A stretch of DNA of 64,000 nt from Epichloe hybrida (GCA_019022495.1 JAFEKR010000002.1:5580001-5644000), one strand, 5' to 3'. Shown: positions 12,801 through 24,345, numbered from the stretch's first letter. The notes: generated by a model from the letters alone, not told the origin. Numbers and translations are program-made.

Positions 12801-14800
12801 CTCTAGATTAACTAAAAGGCTATATCTAGGTCCCTAAGGAAGCCCTTCTAGTGTAACCTATAATCTCTAGCACTTAGCTTTACCTATAGCATAGATCTTA
12901 CACTTTATAAGCTTAGGTCCTATTAATTTAACACTAAGAGTAGCGTTTATAATCTTTATAAAGGCCTTCTTACCTAGATAACTATATTATTAATACTAAA
13001 GCTTTATATCTCCTTTTATAGGTAGCCTTAGTGCTTTACTAGTTATAGTATAGGCCTCTTTTAGGTTATCTAAGAGTATAGATAATATATAAAGCTTATT
13101 AATATTATAAAGCTTAGTAATAGAATACTTTCCTTAGAATAGGAAGCTTTTCTTCTAGTTCTAATAGATCCCTACCTTTATTAGAATTATTACTAATACT
13201 AGGTTTACGTGGAATTCTAGAATTAGTAAAGCACTTTACACTATAATTCTTCTTAGTCTTTATAATACTAGATTTATAATAGATATATAGACTAGTCCTT
13301 ATCCTAAGGATATATAGATTATACCTCTAGCTCTAACCTCTATTATAATAGTTCTATTAAACTTAGACTATTTAAACTAATAAATATTATTAAAAATATA
13401 AACATTAGCTCTAGAATTATAGATAACTATATTCTAATTCCCTTTAGAGCTATTTATAGCATTTAAAGTTAAATATATAACTTCCCTTAAAGGTTAAGAG
13501 CTTTATAAGCATATAAATAATAATATATTTATAGTCTTCTCTCCTAGAGTTACTATAAGTAAGTTATTTATTAGGTTCTATAAGGGGATAATAATATTAC
13601 TGCTTTTCTCCCTTTTCTCTAGCTTCTAACTTATAGCTTTTAATCTCTTTTATAGGTTTTCCTTTAGATATCTCTTAATATTATCCTTAGAGTTCTTCCT
13701 AACTTCCTAATCCTTAGGAGTAGCCTCTAGCTTATAAAGAGCTTTAAATAAATTATAGGATTCCCACTACTTTAATATATTGCAAATATTATAACTAGAG
13801 TATCTAGGGCATTTCCTTTACTTTAATTTATTCTAACTATTTAATCTATTAGTAGTAACAGTATTATTAGCTAATTTTATTATTATTAAGCTCTAAGAAG
13901 CTTTATAGTCTTTTTTAAACTTACTAACTACCTTAAGGAAGCTATTATTCTTTCCTTTATTAAGTAGGTTATTTTATTTCTTCTAGAATACCTTAAATTT
14001 ACTTTAAAGAGAGATAATAAACTTATATAGTATTATCTCCTTAGTCTATTAAGTCTTAAGATCTAGATAATTCCTCTATAATACCTTTATTATTATAGCT
14101 TACTTATACTAATTATAAGTACCTTTAGCTTATAAGTAATTATTAAGGTAATTCTTTATAAGGATAAGTATTTTCTTAGTATTTAGCTTATATTAATTAT
14201 AAAGAAGCTTAAGTATCCTATAGGTATAATATTAAACTAACTCCTTTTCCTTTACTTTAGTATTAAAGTTAAGAGAGTCTTATATATTCTTTAAAAAGGT
14301 CTTATAAATATATTCCCTAATCTTTAGTATTTACTTTAATAGGTTTATATACTTTATAAGGTTAAATTAAAGCTCTTTATATTTAAAGTTAAATTAGTTC
14401 TTTATATCTTTATAAGTAATCTTCTAATCTTTAAGAGCATTAAGGTTATCTAGTGTAATCTCTAGTTATAAACCCCTCTAGGGGTATATAAGTATTATAG
14501 GTTCTTTAAGTAATTTAACCTTATTAGGGTTAATATACTCCTAAATACTATATAATTTTACATAGTTCTTAACCTAGGCAAACCACTTAATCTAATCCTT
14601 CTCTAATAATAATACTATATTTAGAGTTTCTTTAGATATTATAAAGGGGAATGTATTAGTTAACTAAAGCATAAGATAAGGGTTTTAACTAATTAATATA
14701 ATAAAGGGGCAATTATCTTATAATATAAGTAAGTGTTAATTAATAATATTTAACAGAGCTTATATCTTTAATAATAATTAATAAAAATAGTAATTAAAGC

Positions 14801-14816
14801 CTCCTAAGCTTATAAC
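14801..14816 (-). other. primer-binding site, half tRNA-iMet type
   Basis: Minus-strand GTTATAAGCTTAG directly follows the 5' LTR. It equals GTTATGAGCCCAG, the complement of the anticodon-arm half of initiator tRNA-Met, after one G-to-A and two C-to-T changes. The tRNA sequence is from general knowledge of eukaryotic initiator tRNAs. Confidence 0.6.
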
Positions 14817-15047
14817 TATTAAGGTAGGGGTAAAAAAGGATAATAAAAAGCGTTTAATTTAGTTAATTAGAGGTGTAAATAGCACCTAACTTTTGTACCT
14901 AAAAGGTATATAGTGCGCTATAGTAATAACTAGTCTACAGAGGTACTTCTAATACATCATATCCACTAATATCTGACCTCGCGTTTTATCCCTGTTAATG
15001 CGCGCTGCCCTCATACAACCTATGCTTCAAGGGAGCTCTCCCTGACA
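14817..15047 (-). repeat. 5' LTR of the copia element (right in window)
   Basis: 231 bp. Starts TATTAAGG, where the partner has TGTCAAGG, and ends CTCCCTGACA. Its inner half is RIP-mutated while its outer half, next to the oxidase gene, is not. On the minus strand it now supplies codons and the stop codon for that gene. Confidence 0.93.
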
Positions 15048-17705
15048 ACCACTGATGGCCGCGGCCATGGCACAAAGTATGCCACATCGCCCCGCCGCCA
15101 GGTTCGCAGCCGGATTCTCCTTGACTTGGCCCTTTTCTCGGTATGCGTTCAACAAAGCGGGGAGTGCGTCACCGCCTTCGACAAAAACCAATGCCATGCC
15201 AGACTCAACGACGGGATGGATGGACAGACGTTGGTTAGTCGAGCGAACTGAGTGTGTCGGGTAAGTAGGTTGGGTTGAGCTGAACTCACGACAATGTGCC
15301 ATTGCAAATGACAGTGGAATATCCACGCGCCAGGGTTGTCGGTGACAAACCTGCGAGGTTTGAACGAGTCAGTCAACAAGCCACGTTACACCCTGGTCCC
15401 TGGGAAACTGCGACGACGAGCACACACCGTATTACTGTCCAGCCTTGCGCCGGGAGACCAGTTGTGTCGCGGAAGGGGGGATCGCGGAGATTCAAGACCC
15501 CATCTGGTGCCTCTTCGACATTGCTATATGGGAAAGAGCCGGTTCCCGATCCTAGGACCCAGAACTTGTGTCCGTGGAGATGCAGAGGGTGACCCATAAG
15601 GTTGCGCTCGTCAGTTGATCATGCTGAGCATACGTGGGATCGGGACATTTCAAAGCTTACCGTATCCATGGACTGGTTTGAAACGTTGACAATCATGTCA
15701 ATGGTTGCGTTAAGAGGCAGATGCATCGTCGTGCTGGCCTTCCATCCTGAAGAGATGTTGCCGTACAGAATGGGGACGTCTGGCTCCGTGAAGGGCTCTT
15801 GGTCAAACACCCATGTGACGACATCTGTTTGATTCACTGATAGGTTAATCGTCTTGTCTGCTTTTGCCGACAGAGGAGGGCTAGTCGAGTCAAATGGGGC
15901 GAGAGCGCGGCTGTTGAGAAGCGTGGCGCCAGCTTTGGCCGATCCGTTTGGAAACATCCATGTGCTGGCTTCGTCGTCCATGACATTTCCAGGGGGGTTG
16001 CTCGTCGCCTGGCACGGGATTGTTAGGTTTTAGACATCCTCTGGACTAGAACGGGGCCTCGGGATTTCTGGCACCTACTGTGTATGAGATGATTGCCCTG
16101 CCTTCCAGAACTTGCTGCATATCCCCGCTAGGATATGTTGCAAATCGGAGAAAGTACTCGGCAGGCTTTTGGTCTAGTTTGATCATGACGGAGTATCGCT
16201 GGCCTAGTTCCATGTGAAGGACCTGCGACGAGTTAACACGGAGTGCTTCTTCTACTTATTTTTGGGGTTTCCTTTTCCTCCCTGACTTGTGTGAAGGAAC
16301 ATGATGCCATCGTACCTTGACTTCTTGTAGTCTCACATAAAGACCATCGGCCGCATAAATGAACATGGAATGTGCGTCCAAAGACACACGCAGCGCACTC
16401 ACTGCACCTGCATTGACCAGGTTGAGTGCTAACCAGCCCCTTGACCGGTCAGCAGAGACTACGAGGAGTGTCGAAGTTGTGCTCGTGCACGTTTCGGCTG
16501 GTAAAGACGACTGGTTGAAGCCTGGCTTGAACATCATGGGGGGCATGCAGCCTCGTGGACCAAGACCCTTCATTTCCGAGACCTTTGCAGAAATGGACGA
16601 GGATGGGTGAATCGAAGATACTGAGGGGGGGAATGGTGGCGCCTGCATTGGCATTTCGTGCATGTCTAGACCGTCAAAGATATTTTGATGGTCTCTGGTT
16701 GATTTCCGGCCCGCGGGTGAAGGTTCCCGGCTAGAAGGAGAGTTCGAAGATGGATGGCCGGATCTGATACCCAGACCAGGTCCGGCATCGAGCATGGACT
16801 GCGGGAGGCACTGGACTCGCCCGAGGCCATTCGCCAGAATGCTGTCCACGCAAGAGGGAAACGCCCCAGTCGCAATGTAGCGTGCGTAAATCGTGTCAGC
16901 AGGCTCGTGAGTCCAGTCGTTGAGAAGAATACTAGCCGCGTTCTTTTCGGCGTCCAAGAGTTGGGGCTTCTGTGTAGACTCTGAGGAGGTTCCAGCGAGG
17001 CCTCCAAAGGGACGATTGCGGGTTGGCGATGGTCTGACAACGAGAGGACCGCGCAGGGCGTCGTTGTAGTAGGCTTTGAAGTGGGAATGGTACCAGTAGA
17101 ATCCGTATTCACCCTTGGTCGAAAATGTATAGGTGAAGTTGCCCCCTGAAGGGATGGGCCTCTGCGTCAAAGTCAGCTACAGACAGACTCACACGGCCGA
17201 TGCGGCTGGGGGAAGGGAGTCGAAGGACGTCTTCCAGACCTGCGTAACTCCGGGCACGCCATCCATATGCGGAGTTCCTCGTTGTAGCAGCCCTGAGCAG
17301 TGAGAAGCGCATTGTCAATTAGCAGGCCACGCATGACAATAGTAAACTCGGATAGACTCGGAAAGGGGGAGCTGCTTTACCATGCCAGTGCAGTGTGGTC
17401 TCAACACTCAAGTCATTCTGAACAAAGACTTCAACGTCATCGCCCTCATCCACCTCGATCGACGGTCCTGGCTGCTGGCCGTTGATGAGGTACACATCGC
17501 GCGTGAATCCATCTTTCACAATGTCAGCCGTTGCGCAAACGAGAACCTCTTTTTCCAAAAGTCCATTATATGACATGGGCATACCTGGAGAGCGCGAGTC
17601 CTTGTGCAAAGTGAAATTGAAGCGGCGCAGCACAGCCTCCGAGCCAAGGACATGGAGTGCGATGAGGAGAAAAACGACTTCCTTGATCGAGTTGAACAAC
17701 ATCAT
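15027..17705 (-). CDS. laccase-like multicopper oxidase with transposon-derived C-terminus
   Basis: Eight exons on the minus strand: 17705-17381, 17292-17240, 17161-16316, 16222-16079, 16008-15661, 15606-15428, 15350-15290 and 15203-15027. They join in phase to 710 codons. All four copper ligand motifs are present in order: TTLHWHG, FYWYHSHFKAYYNDALRGPL, MGHPLHLHGHKFWVLG and GAWIFHCHLQWHIVSGM. Spacing puts Met at the position ten residues after the last-motif Cys (axial site). A hydrophobic signal peptide starts the protein. Between the second and third cupredoxin domains lies an unusually long Ser/Pro-rich insert (about residues 210-300). The enzyme should oxidise phenols, metals or pigment precursors using O2, outside the cell or in the secretory path. 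The copia insertion replaced the last residues TVAAMW with CQGELP, read from the LTR to a TGA at 15029-15027. The weakest intron call is 17239-17162, whose donor is GTCTGG. Confidence 0.88.
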
Positions 17706-18530
17706 TAGCCCGTGGAGCCTGTCGCGACTCCTGCCGTTGCAAACAGCAAAACTCGTGCAGCAAAAGCGTTCTGATGTTGACAAGATGGCGTCACACAGAG
17801 AATAGACGAGAGGTTCGAGATGCCGGGCCGCATGTTGGAATGAATAACGAGATAGTATGAGAGATATGAGTAGGTATCTGGGACGGGGTCCAACTAGCCC
17901 GTCTCCTTGCTTGTGTCAGCTAACATGTGTTACAGACGACTTTCCAGTCGGACGCAAGACAAGACGTAAGACGGGGTTCGTCCGGAAAGGGGAATCCACT
18001 CCTGTTTGCTGGATTCACATTCGCTGATTGATTGTTTGAACTAATGTTGCGGGATGCGCCACCTTGGGGTCAAACCGCACGGGGATCAAGTTGATGAGCC
18101 ACGAGGCAAAGGTGCAGGCGAGAGAGAGGGCGCGTGATAAAAGGGTTGAAAGAAACTACAGGTTGTAGCAAGTTTCTCTTCTGTTTTTCCGCATCCCTGC
18201 CAGAGTGATCTCGCTGGCACTGATCCATCGATGAAGAGAGGCTGAGATTGTATTGTCACTTGTGTTCCTCCAAAAAATGTCACGAGTTTCGACGATGCTG
18301 AAACCGAGTCCCTGACTTCTGGGCGTTTAGCGCCAAGCACTTGTTTCATGTGCAGCTGCATTCCTCCCGAAGACATGTCGTTCTTGTCTCCACGCCGCAG
18401 GGCTTGGTTCGTTTCAATAACTCCGACACGGGCCGCGACGGAGATGGCTGTTCTGGGCGGGCATCGGTCGGGCATCGGTCGGGCATCGGTCGGGCGTCCA
18501 GTGTCTGTTGCCTGGTGATGAAAGCTAAGG
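17706..18530. other. intergenic, upstream region of the oxidase gene
   Basis: GC-balanced. A 174-codon minus-strand open frame (18610-18086) runs through it and across the left terminus of the adjacent TIR element, but has no recognisable domain. An 11-bp tandem repeat, CGGGCATCGGT x3, lies at about 18458-18491. Confidence 0.55.
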
Positions 18531-18562
18531 GTGTGATCCACGAGCCGGTGCAAAGTTTGCAC
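18531..18562 (+). repeat. left terminal inverted repeat
   Basis: 32 bp, pairs with 21571-21602 with one mismatch. Contains the internal palindrome GTGCAAAGTTTGCAC. Confidence 0.85.
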
Positions 18563-21500
18563 TGACATTACATGGTACAAATTGTATGTGGATCTGTATG
18601 GGGCAGCCACTTTATACTATCGCGGCCTACTTCTAGGGCTTTTTTTCACTGCCTTTGCATAAGGGAACTATCGCGATAGTAGCTCTTCCTTTCTATAGCT
18701 TTAATATAATAGGATTATTATAATTTACTAGTAAATATTATATAATTTAAATACCTATTATAACTATATCCTAAAGCACCTAATTATAGGCGTCTAGACC
18801 CCCCTAAATTCATTAGACTAATAATTAAACCCTTTTCTTTCTTAAATTACTCCTTAAAGCTTACTATAAGTAATAGCTTAATAGCAGTAAGATTAGTATT
18901 ATTTAAGATATCCTTAAAAGCTTTATTCCTATATTTATAAGGAAATTCCTATAATATTAATAGTCTTTAAATACTATTAAGAACTAATATAAGTAGCTAA
19001 AGGGCATTTAGCATGCTTTTCACACTATAGAGAAAAGATCTAGTATAATATATAATAAATAAAATAGGTAGCTTTATATAAGTAAGTAAATTGCTAATTA
19101 TATCTCTTAAACACATAGAAGGTTTAGCAGATTTATTATAATAAAGCCTCTTATTATAAATATAGCTATTATAAGAGAGAAGTAGGCAGAGGTCTTCTTA
19201 GGAGACTATAAAGCTAGTAATATAGTTATTAAAGCTTAAGATACTAAAAGCTTTGCTACTACTAAAAGGGCATAAGAAAAGTTATTAGAAAAGAGCTCTA
19301 ATAAGTCTAAAGATAATAAAATTAAGTCTTAAAGAGAGAATACTAATATATAACACCCTAATAATAAGGCTTATAATACTATTAAGCTCTCTAATAAAGA
19401 AGATTCCCTCTTTAAGGATAATTAGTAGTATTAAAGTTAGCCTTAAAGTAATATTCTAGAGTAAAGCACTAATAATATAGCTATTTCCTTAACACTAAAC
19501 CTGCAGAGCTCTTAATTAAGCTTTGCTAGGGCTATGCCTAATAGATTATAGCTAAATTTATTGCTATAAAGTATATAGAAGCGTTAGGCTATAGCATAGG
19601 TAAAAGAGCTCTTAGAGGTTATATCTAATATCCTTAGGCCTTAAATATAGGGCTTAAAGAGGTATATTATTACTTAAAGAGCTATAAGGGCTAATAATAT
19701 TAAGAAGGTAGTTAAGGACTGTTAATTATATAGTAAAGAGTTTAGAATAAGCATAATTATTAGAGTTATATTATGGTTAAAGCAAGATTAACTAAATCCT
19801 CTAATTTAGAACTTATTATTATTAAAAGAGGTAAAGTAAGCATGGATTAAGTTAAATTTTAGTGTTAATACTATTTACTAGTAAAAGCAAGGCTTTTTAT
19901 TAAGAAGGTCTATAGGCTATGCATATTTATCACTTTTTAACCTATAATATCATTATTATATTAATTAGAATTCTATTAATAACGCTATTAAATTCATTAA
20001 ATGCATATCTTTTTATCTAAATTATTACTTTACTAAACCCTCTAAAGCTACTATACTATCCTTTTCTAAATCTTATAGCCTATAAGGCCTATAAGAAGTA
20101 AAGACACCTATGTAGTAGCTATTTTAAGTGCTTTACACTTATCTCTAGGTAATAATTCTATCTCTCTTGCTTTAAAGTTATAAGGCTCCTTTTTACCTAA
20201 TTTAATAAAGTTAAAGAGGCTTATAATAGTATAGACTATCTTAATTTATATAAGAAAGTTATACTTAGTAGCGCTATAGTAAATTATCTTTTACTTTTGC
20301 TTATATTACCTAAAAACACGCTTTATAACTATTTATAATTATACATACTAGAAGTTAAAAAGCTCTTTCTTATTATTAGGATGCTTATAAGCTTCTCTCT
20401 AGTCTTATAAATAATATTAAACCCTTAAAAACAGCGTTATTAGGCTATAATATATACTAAATCCCATGTTACTAAGATAAAATTAGCCTTAAGGGATTAT
20501 AAAAGACTTTATAAATACTATTTATAATAAGGTGCTATTATTAATAGAACCTTTAGCGCTTACTAGTATATATAGGAATAATTCCTTAAAGCTTATAGTT
20601 ACTAGTATATTTTATAAGATATTATTCTTCCTTAACTAGAATCTCTGCTACTAATTTCACGGAATATACACTAGAATATATATGCTATTAATAGCACTAA
20701 TAGCACTATTAAATTAAAGGAACTTCTTATTTAGCTTTATAAATAGCAAGACTAACTATAGCTTTAGCTAATAAATAAAGATTATATGTAAATACCTTAT
20801 TAGATTAATAAGCTTATAAATAATTTAAGATACTAACGCTTAGCCTAGTAAAAATTAATACCCTATGTTCCTCTATGGCTTATTATATATATAAATCTAT
20901 AAGAAAACTATCACTTTTTACTTAACTAATTAATATTATAAAGAGCACACTAAGGTATTAATATAAAGCTAGCTATAGAGCTTAAGGAAGGTCTTCTTTA
21001 GTATCTAAAAGAGATTTATAAATTTAATTTCTAATAATAGTTAAAGAATTTATTTATAGAGATCTTATAATACTATTAGTAATAAATAGGCACCTCTAAG
21101 GCTTATAAGGGTATTATAAGCATTATAATCACAGTTAATATACTAATAGAGGCAATATAGCCTATATAGGGTTCTTTATAGTAAGCCTAGCTTCTAAAAA
21201 CACTATAAAATTAATATTACAAGCTAAAGGTTATTATTAGTGTCTTTATCCATAATAAATTAATTAAATAAGAGGTTATTAACCCTAAGAAACATTATTA
21301 TAGCTTGTAGCTAGGTGTAAACTTTACACTAATGTAAACTTTACGTAAGGACTACATAAGGTACATGGTTTACACCTAAAAATTAGTAGAATTTGCTTCT
21401 TTCTTAGTATCTAAGCTTATTTTAGGTATTTACATAGCCCTAGTTAAAAAGATATATTATAAATAGGGGGGGATATAGTGTTTATGTAATTTAGATAAAA

Positions 21501-21570
21501 TTCTATGAATTTCTATAGATCTTAGCTAATAAAAATGGCTAGCGCGTCCCGTTATGTGCATTTTGCACCC

Positions 21571-21602
21571 GTGCAAAGTTTGCACCGGCTCGTGGATCAC
21601 AC
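21571..21602 (-). repeat. right terminal inverted repeat
   Basis: 32 bp, inverted copy of 18531-18562. The same GTGCAAAGTTTGCAC palindrome faces inwards, and a further TTTGCACCC lies just inside. Confidence 0.85.
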
Positions 21603-22758
21603 GCTAAGCTGCTTTGACGGTTGGCCCGGCACTACCTGGAATGTCCATGCACATCTCAACAGATAATCGGACGTGATTCCATTCAGCCACTGCAAGGGTT
21701 TCAGACGCATCGTTGCGACTGCAACACGGACCGAACACCACGGGTGACGTCGCAAGGCAAGTATTAAACGGAGCAACTGACGATTTTTCATCTCATCCCC
21801 GTTGTTAGACGGGGGAAGGAGCCATCCATGCTTGCTGCACGTGCCAATGAGGCGGCTTGCCAAGTATGTACTGACTGTACTCCGTACGGAGTATGTATGC
21901 ACGTATGTACAGTGCACGTATAGTCAAGTCAGCACATGCTTCAAAATTGGGCAGACAGAAAACGGGTTGATTGGAAACACCTAAACACCATCAGACGCAA
22001 CGACGCTTTTGTGATTTGCATCTGGCCATTTTGACAGGGTCTCGGAGTTCTCTGAGTCTCCGCCGTGTTGCGAAATCGGTACAAAACACCTGCCTGGCCT
22101 GTGCTTGGCCATGTCCCGAGCCGGTGAGGCACGATGTGCTCCGCAGAGTCCGCACACAGGACAAACACTCACATAACAAGACAAAGTAACGGGCGGGTCG
22201 GAGCAGCCAATGAGACGACCTTCTCGTTCCCATGCCCATCTATCGATTCTTTTGTTTGTTCCTGGAATGCCCTGCCCGTTCAGGGGCTTGGGAATCAAGA
22301 ATTTCATTATTATTATCTTAAGCCGCTATTATAAAGACGTTGTTATATAAGGAATGCCACTAAACGCGTTTCACGGGTGCTATTATTAATAGGGGTGTTC
22401 AGAAGTACCTCGCATGTATCGAGGCAGATGTGGGTCCCGTGACCTCGTTGGCGCCTTCATCCAAATCGGCCCCCTGCCATCCCTCCATTCTACATGCATA
22501 CGTCCGGACGTACTCCGTACAATCCCCATCATTAACGTCAGTAATAACCAGACGGCCAGACCCAAATTTAGTGTCACCCGGCCTTCTGCATTCGCGCATC
22601 CTTTTCACGATCAAAGGGTTGCCAGTATGAACGATTGCTTGACGACAGCATTTGCCACTTAGCGAAATTTCACCTCGTCATCGCCTCGTCATCGCCTCGT
22701 CATCTCATCGTTCACAAAGCTCGATAACCCGCTCCCCGAAAAGATCAACTGCGGCTCG
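21603..22758. other. intergenic, upstream of the GT31 gene
   Basis: No supported gene. It contains a perfect 16-bp palindrome TACTCCGTACGGAGTA at about 21879-21894, another ACTCCGTAC near 22508, and a CGCCTCGTCAT tandem repeat (about 22673-22706) close to the start of the downstream gene. Confidence 0.55.
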
Positions 22759-24345
22759 ATGCCCCCCATCATGCTACTCAGAAAGGCCAAGTCAAAGAAA
22801 GCCATTTTGATCGCCGTGTTCGTTTCTGTCTTTGTCGTCGTTTTATTCTACATCAAACCCCTCTTTGGACAGCCAATATCGAGAAACTTGTTCAAACCAC
22901 GACCCTCCGTCCCGAGACCACTCGACTCAGCGTTCCAACACGAACCAAACACTGCTGCAGACGAGGAGTCGAGGTGCCGAGCGAGCAATGCGCGACTCTC
23001 GGATTTGCAAGAGCGATATGGGCTAGAGAACACTTTCCAATATCTTAGACGCGTCATATACTTCACGCGGGAACCAGATGTTCAGCGGCAAAGCCTGACC
23101 AAGCTTTCCCAAAGACTGCTGAAAAAGGATTTTCAATACGTTCAGCTGAAGCCACAACTAAAGAATACAGGCTCTTCTTGTGCCGAGGCCATCGAGGTTC
23201 CGGTTTCCGCGTCGGCCTTCCCCCAAGATGTCGACGCCTCGGAATTGATGTTTGGGGTTTCGACAACTTTTGATCGGTTCACTGAATACGCCACGATTCT
23301 CATAAATGACTGGTCATTCTGGCTGACAGACGGGTTTCAAAGATCAAACGGTGGTAAATTGATACTTACGCTTCTGGATGCGAACCCAGAACAGCTTCGA
23401 CTTGCAAAACTAGCCCTTAACAAGGCTGGAATAGACGCCGATACCTACGCATCGGATTCCTCGCTACCCATGGCGGCGAGGAACATGGCTCTCATACCAA
23501 CCATGTTCACCCACACCGAGGCTAGAAAGAAGAAGTGGCTCGTCTTGTGTGACGACGACACCTACTTCCCCAACATGCACGCCTTGATTATGAGGCTGGC
23601 GAAGCACGACGCGTCATCCGACATGTACATCGGGGCCCTGTCAGAGGACAGCCTTGCCACTCAGAAACACGGCTCACAGGCATTCGGCGGCGCAGGCATC
23701 TTTCTTTCACTGTCAACGGCGGAAAAGATTACCAAGAACTTTGACGAGTGTTCCTCAGAGAAGAAGGTCGAGCAGGCTGGCTCGCAGGGCGATAGGCTGT
23801 TACGCCAGTGCATCCAAGAGCACTCTGAGATTCAGCTGACTATATCCCAAGACCTTTGGCAGCTGGACATTTTCGGAGATCCCTCCGGATTCTACGAATG
23901 GGGAATAAAGCCATTGTCATTACATCACTACCGTAGCTGGCATCAAGCCACGCCGAACGATTTGACCAAACTTGCATACATTTGCGGGGAGGACTGCATC
24001 CTCCAGCGATTCCAAACCTTTGACGATTTCATCATTTCGGGATATTCCATTGCGCACTACCCCGGTGGAATCAACTTTGACACGAACCACGTGGAGAAGA
24101 CGTTCCATGCCGAGACGGACGAAGGCTGGAATTTTGATTACAAGATGGGCTCGCAGCGGGTGTCACTCTCGCAAACGGGCAGGAAAATTGCATGGAAACT
24201 GGAGGAAGCCATCATCCAGCAAGACGGCAGCGTATTGCAGACCTATGTTCGCAGAGCAAACGATGCGCGCTGGGTCGACGCAGACGGCAAACCCATGGAT
24301 GAACACGACAGCGTCATAGAATTAATTTGGGCACCCGGTCGATGA
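22759..24345 (+). CDS. GT31-like (Fringe-type) Golgi glycosyltransferase
   Basis: Single exon of 528 codons. A short basic N-terminus precedes one membrane anchor (ILIAVFVSVFVVVLFYI, about residues 16-32), so this is a type II Golgi protein. After a stem region come MFGVSTTFDRFTEYATILI, KWLVLCDDDTYFPNM with the DDD metal/nucleotide-sugar motif, YIGALSED, FGGAGIFLS and LDIFGDPSGFYEWG. This order matches the fungal branch of GT31/Fringe-like transferases, which add a beta-1,3-linked sugar to glycans. Donor and acceptor are unknown. The start could also be the Met three codons on (MLLRKAK). Codon use looks like the neighbouring host genes. Intact. Confidence 0.87.
   Translation: MPPIMLLRKAKSKKAILIAVFVSVFVVVLFYIKPLFGQPISRNLFKPRPSVPRPLDSAFQHEPNTAADEESRCRASNARLSDLQERYGLENTFQYLRRVIYFTREPDVQRQSLTKLSQRLLKKDFQYVQLKPQLKNTGSSCAEAIEVPVSASAFPQDVDASELMFGVSTTFDRFTEYATILINDWSFWLTDGFQRSNGGKLILTLLDANPEQLRLAKLALNKAGIDADTYASDSSLPMAARNMALIPTMFTHTEARKKKWLVLCDDDTYFPNMHALIMRLAKHDASSDMYIGALSEDSLATQKHGSQAFGGAGIFLSLSTAEKITKNFDECSSEKKVEQAGSQGDRLLRQCIQEHSEIQLTISQDLWQLDIFGDPSGFYEWGIKPLSLHHYRSWHQATPNDLTKLAYICGEDCILQRFQTFDDFIISGYSIAHYPGGINFDTNHVEKTFHAETDEGWNFDYKMGSQRVSLSQTGRKIAWKLEEAIIQQDGSVLQTYVRRANDARWVDADGKPMDEHDSVIELIWAPGR

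Larger units (their letters stand above)
9612..15047 (-). mobile_element. complete Ty1/copia LTR retrotransposon, RIP-inactivated
   Basis: Two 231-bp direct repeats (9612-9842 and 14817-15047) begin TGTCA and end TGACA, or RIP variants of these, and are flanked by the 5-bp duplication ACCAC. The internal 5.0 kb has no long open frame and is depleted of CA/TG. Orientation is minus. A purine tract (GCTAAGGGGGGTG on the minus strand) abuts the 9842 side, and a primer site reading GTTATAAGCTTAG on the minus strand abuts the 14817 side. The reverse-transcriptase motif is still readable at about 10893-10920 as FFYINNIIVL, which is YVDDI after G-to-A and C-to-T changes. It cannot now encode protein. 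Confidence 0.93.
18531..21602. mobile_element. AT-rich element with 32-bp terminal inverted repeats, superfamily unassigned
   Basis: GTGTGATCCACGAGCCGGTG continues to GCAC at the left (18531-18562). It recurs inverted at the right (21571-21602) with 31 of 32 bases matching. Both ends are bordered by GCTAAG: at left separated by one extra G, at right directly adjacent. TA lies within both, so either a 6-bp or a TA duplication is possible. The inner 18.65-21.5 kb is RIP-like, TA-rich and CA-poor, with no long open frames. The outermost 90 bases at left and 60 at right are unmutated. Small RIP-altered copies of a GTGTAAACTTTACAC palindrome sit near 21310-21385. I could not read a transposase motif. 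Confidence 0.7.

Noticed and set aside
9843..14816. Possible host genes in the AT-rich block
   Set aside because: No open frames of useful length, and CA/TG depletion throughout. Remaining motifs are retrotransposon ones.
18086..18610. 174-codon minus-strand open frame
   Set aside because: It crosses the left inverted repeat of the TIR element and an 11-bp tandem repeat, and has no recognisable domain.
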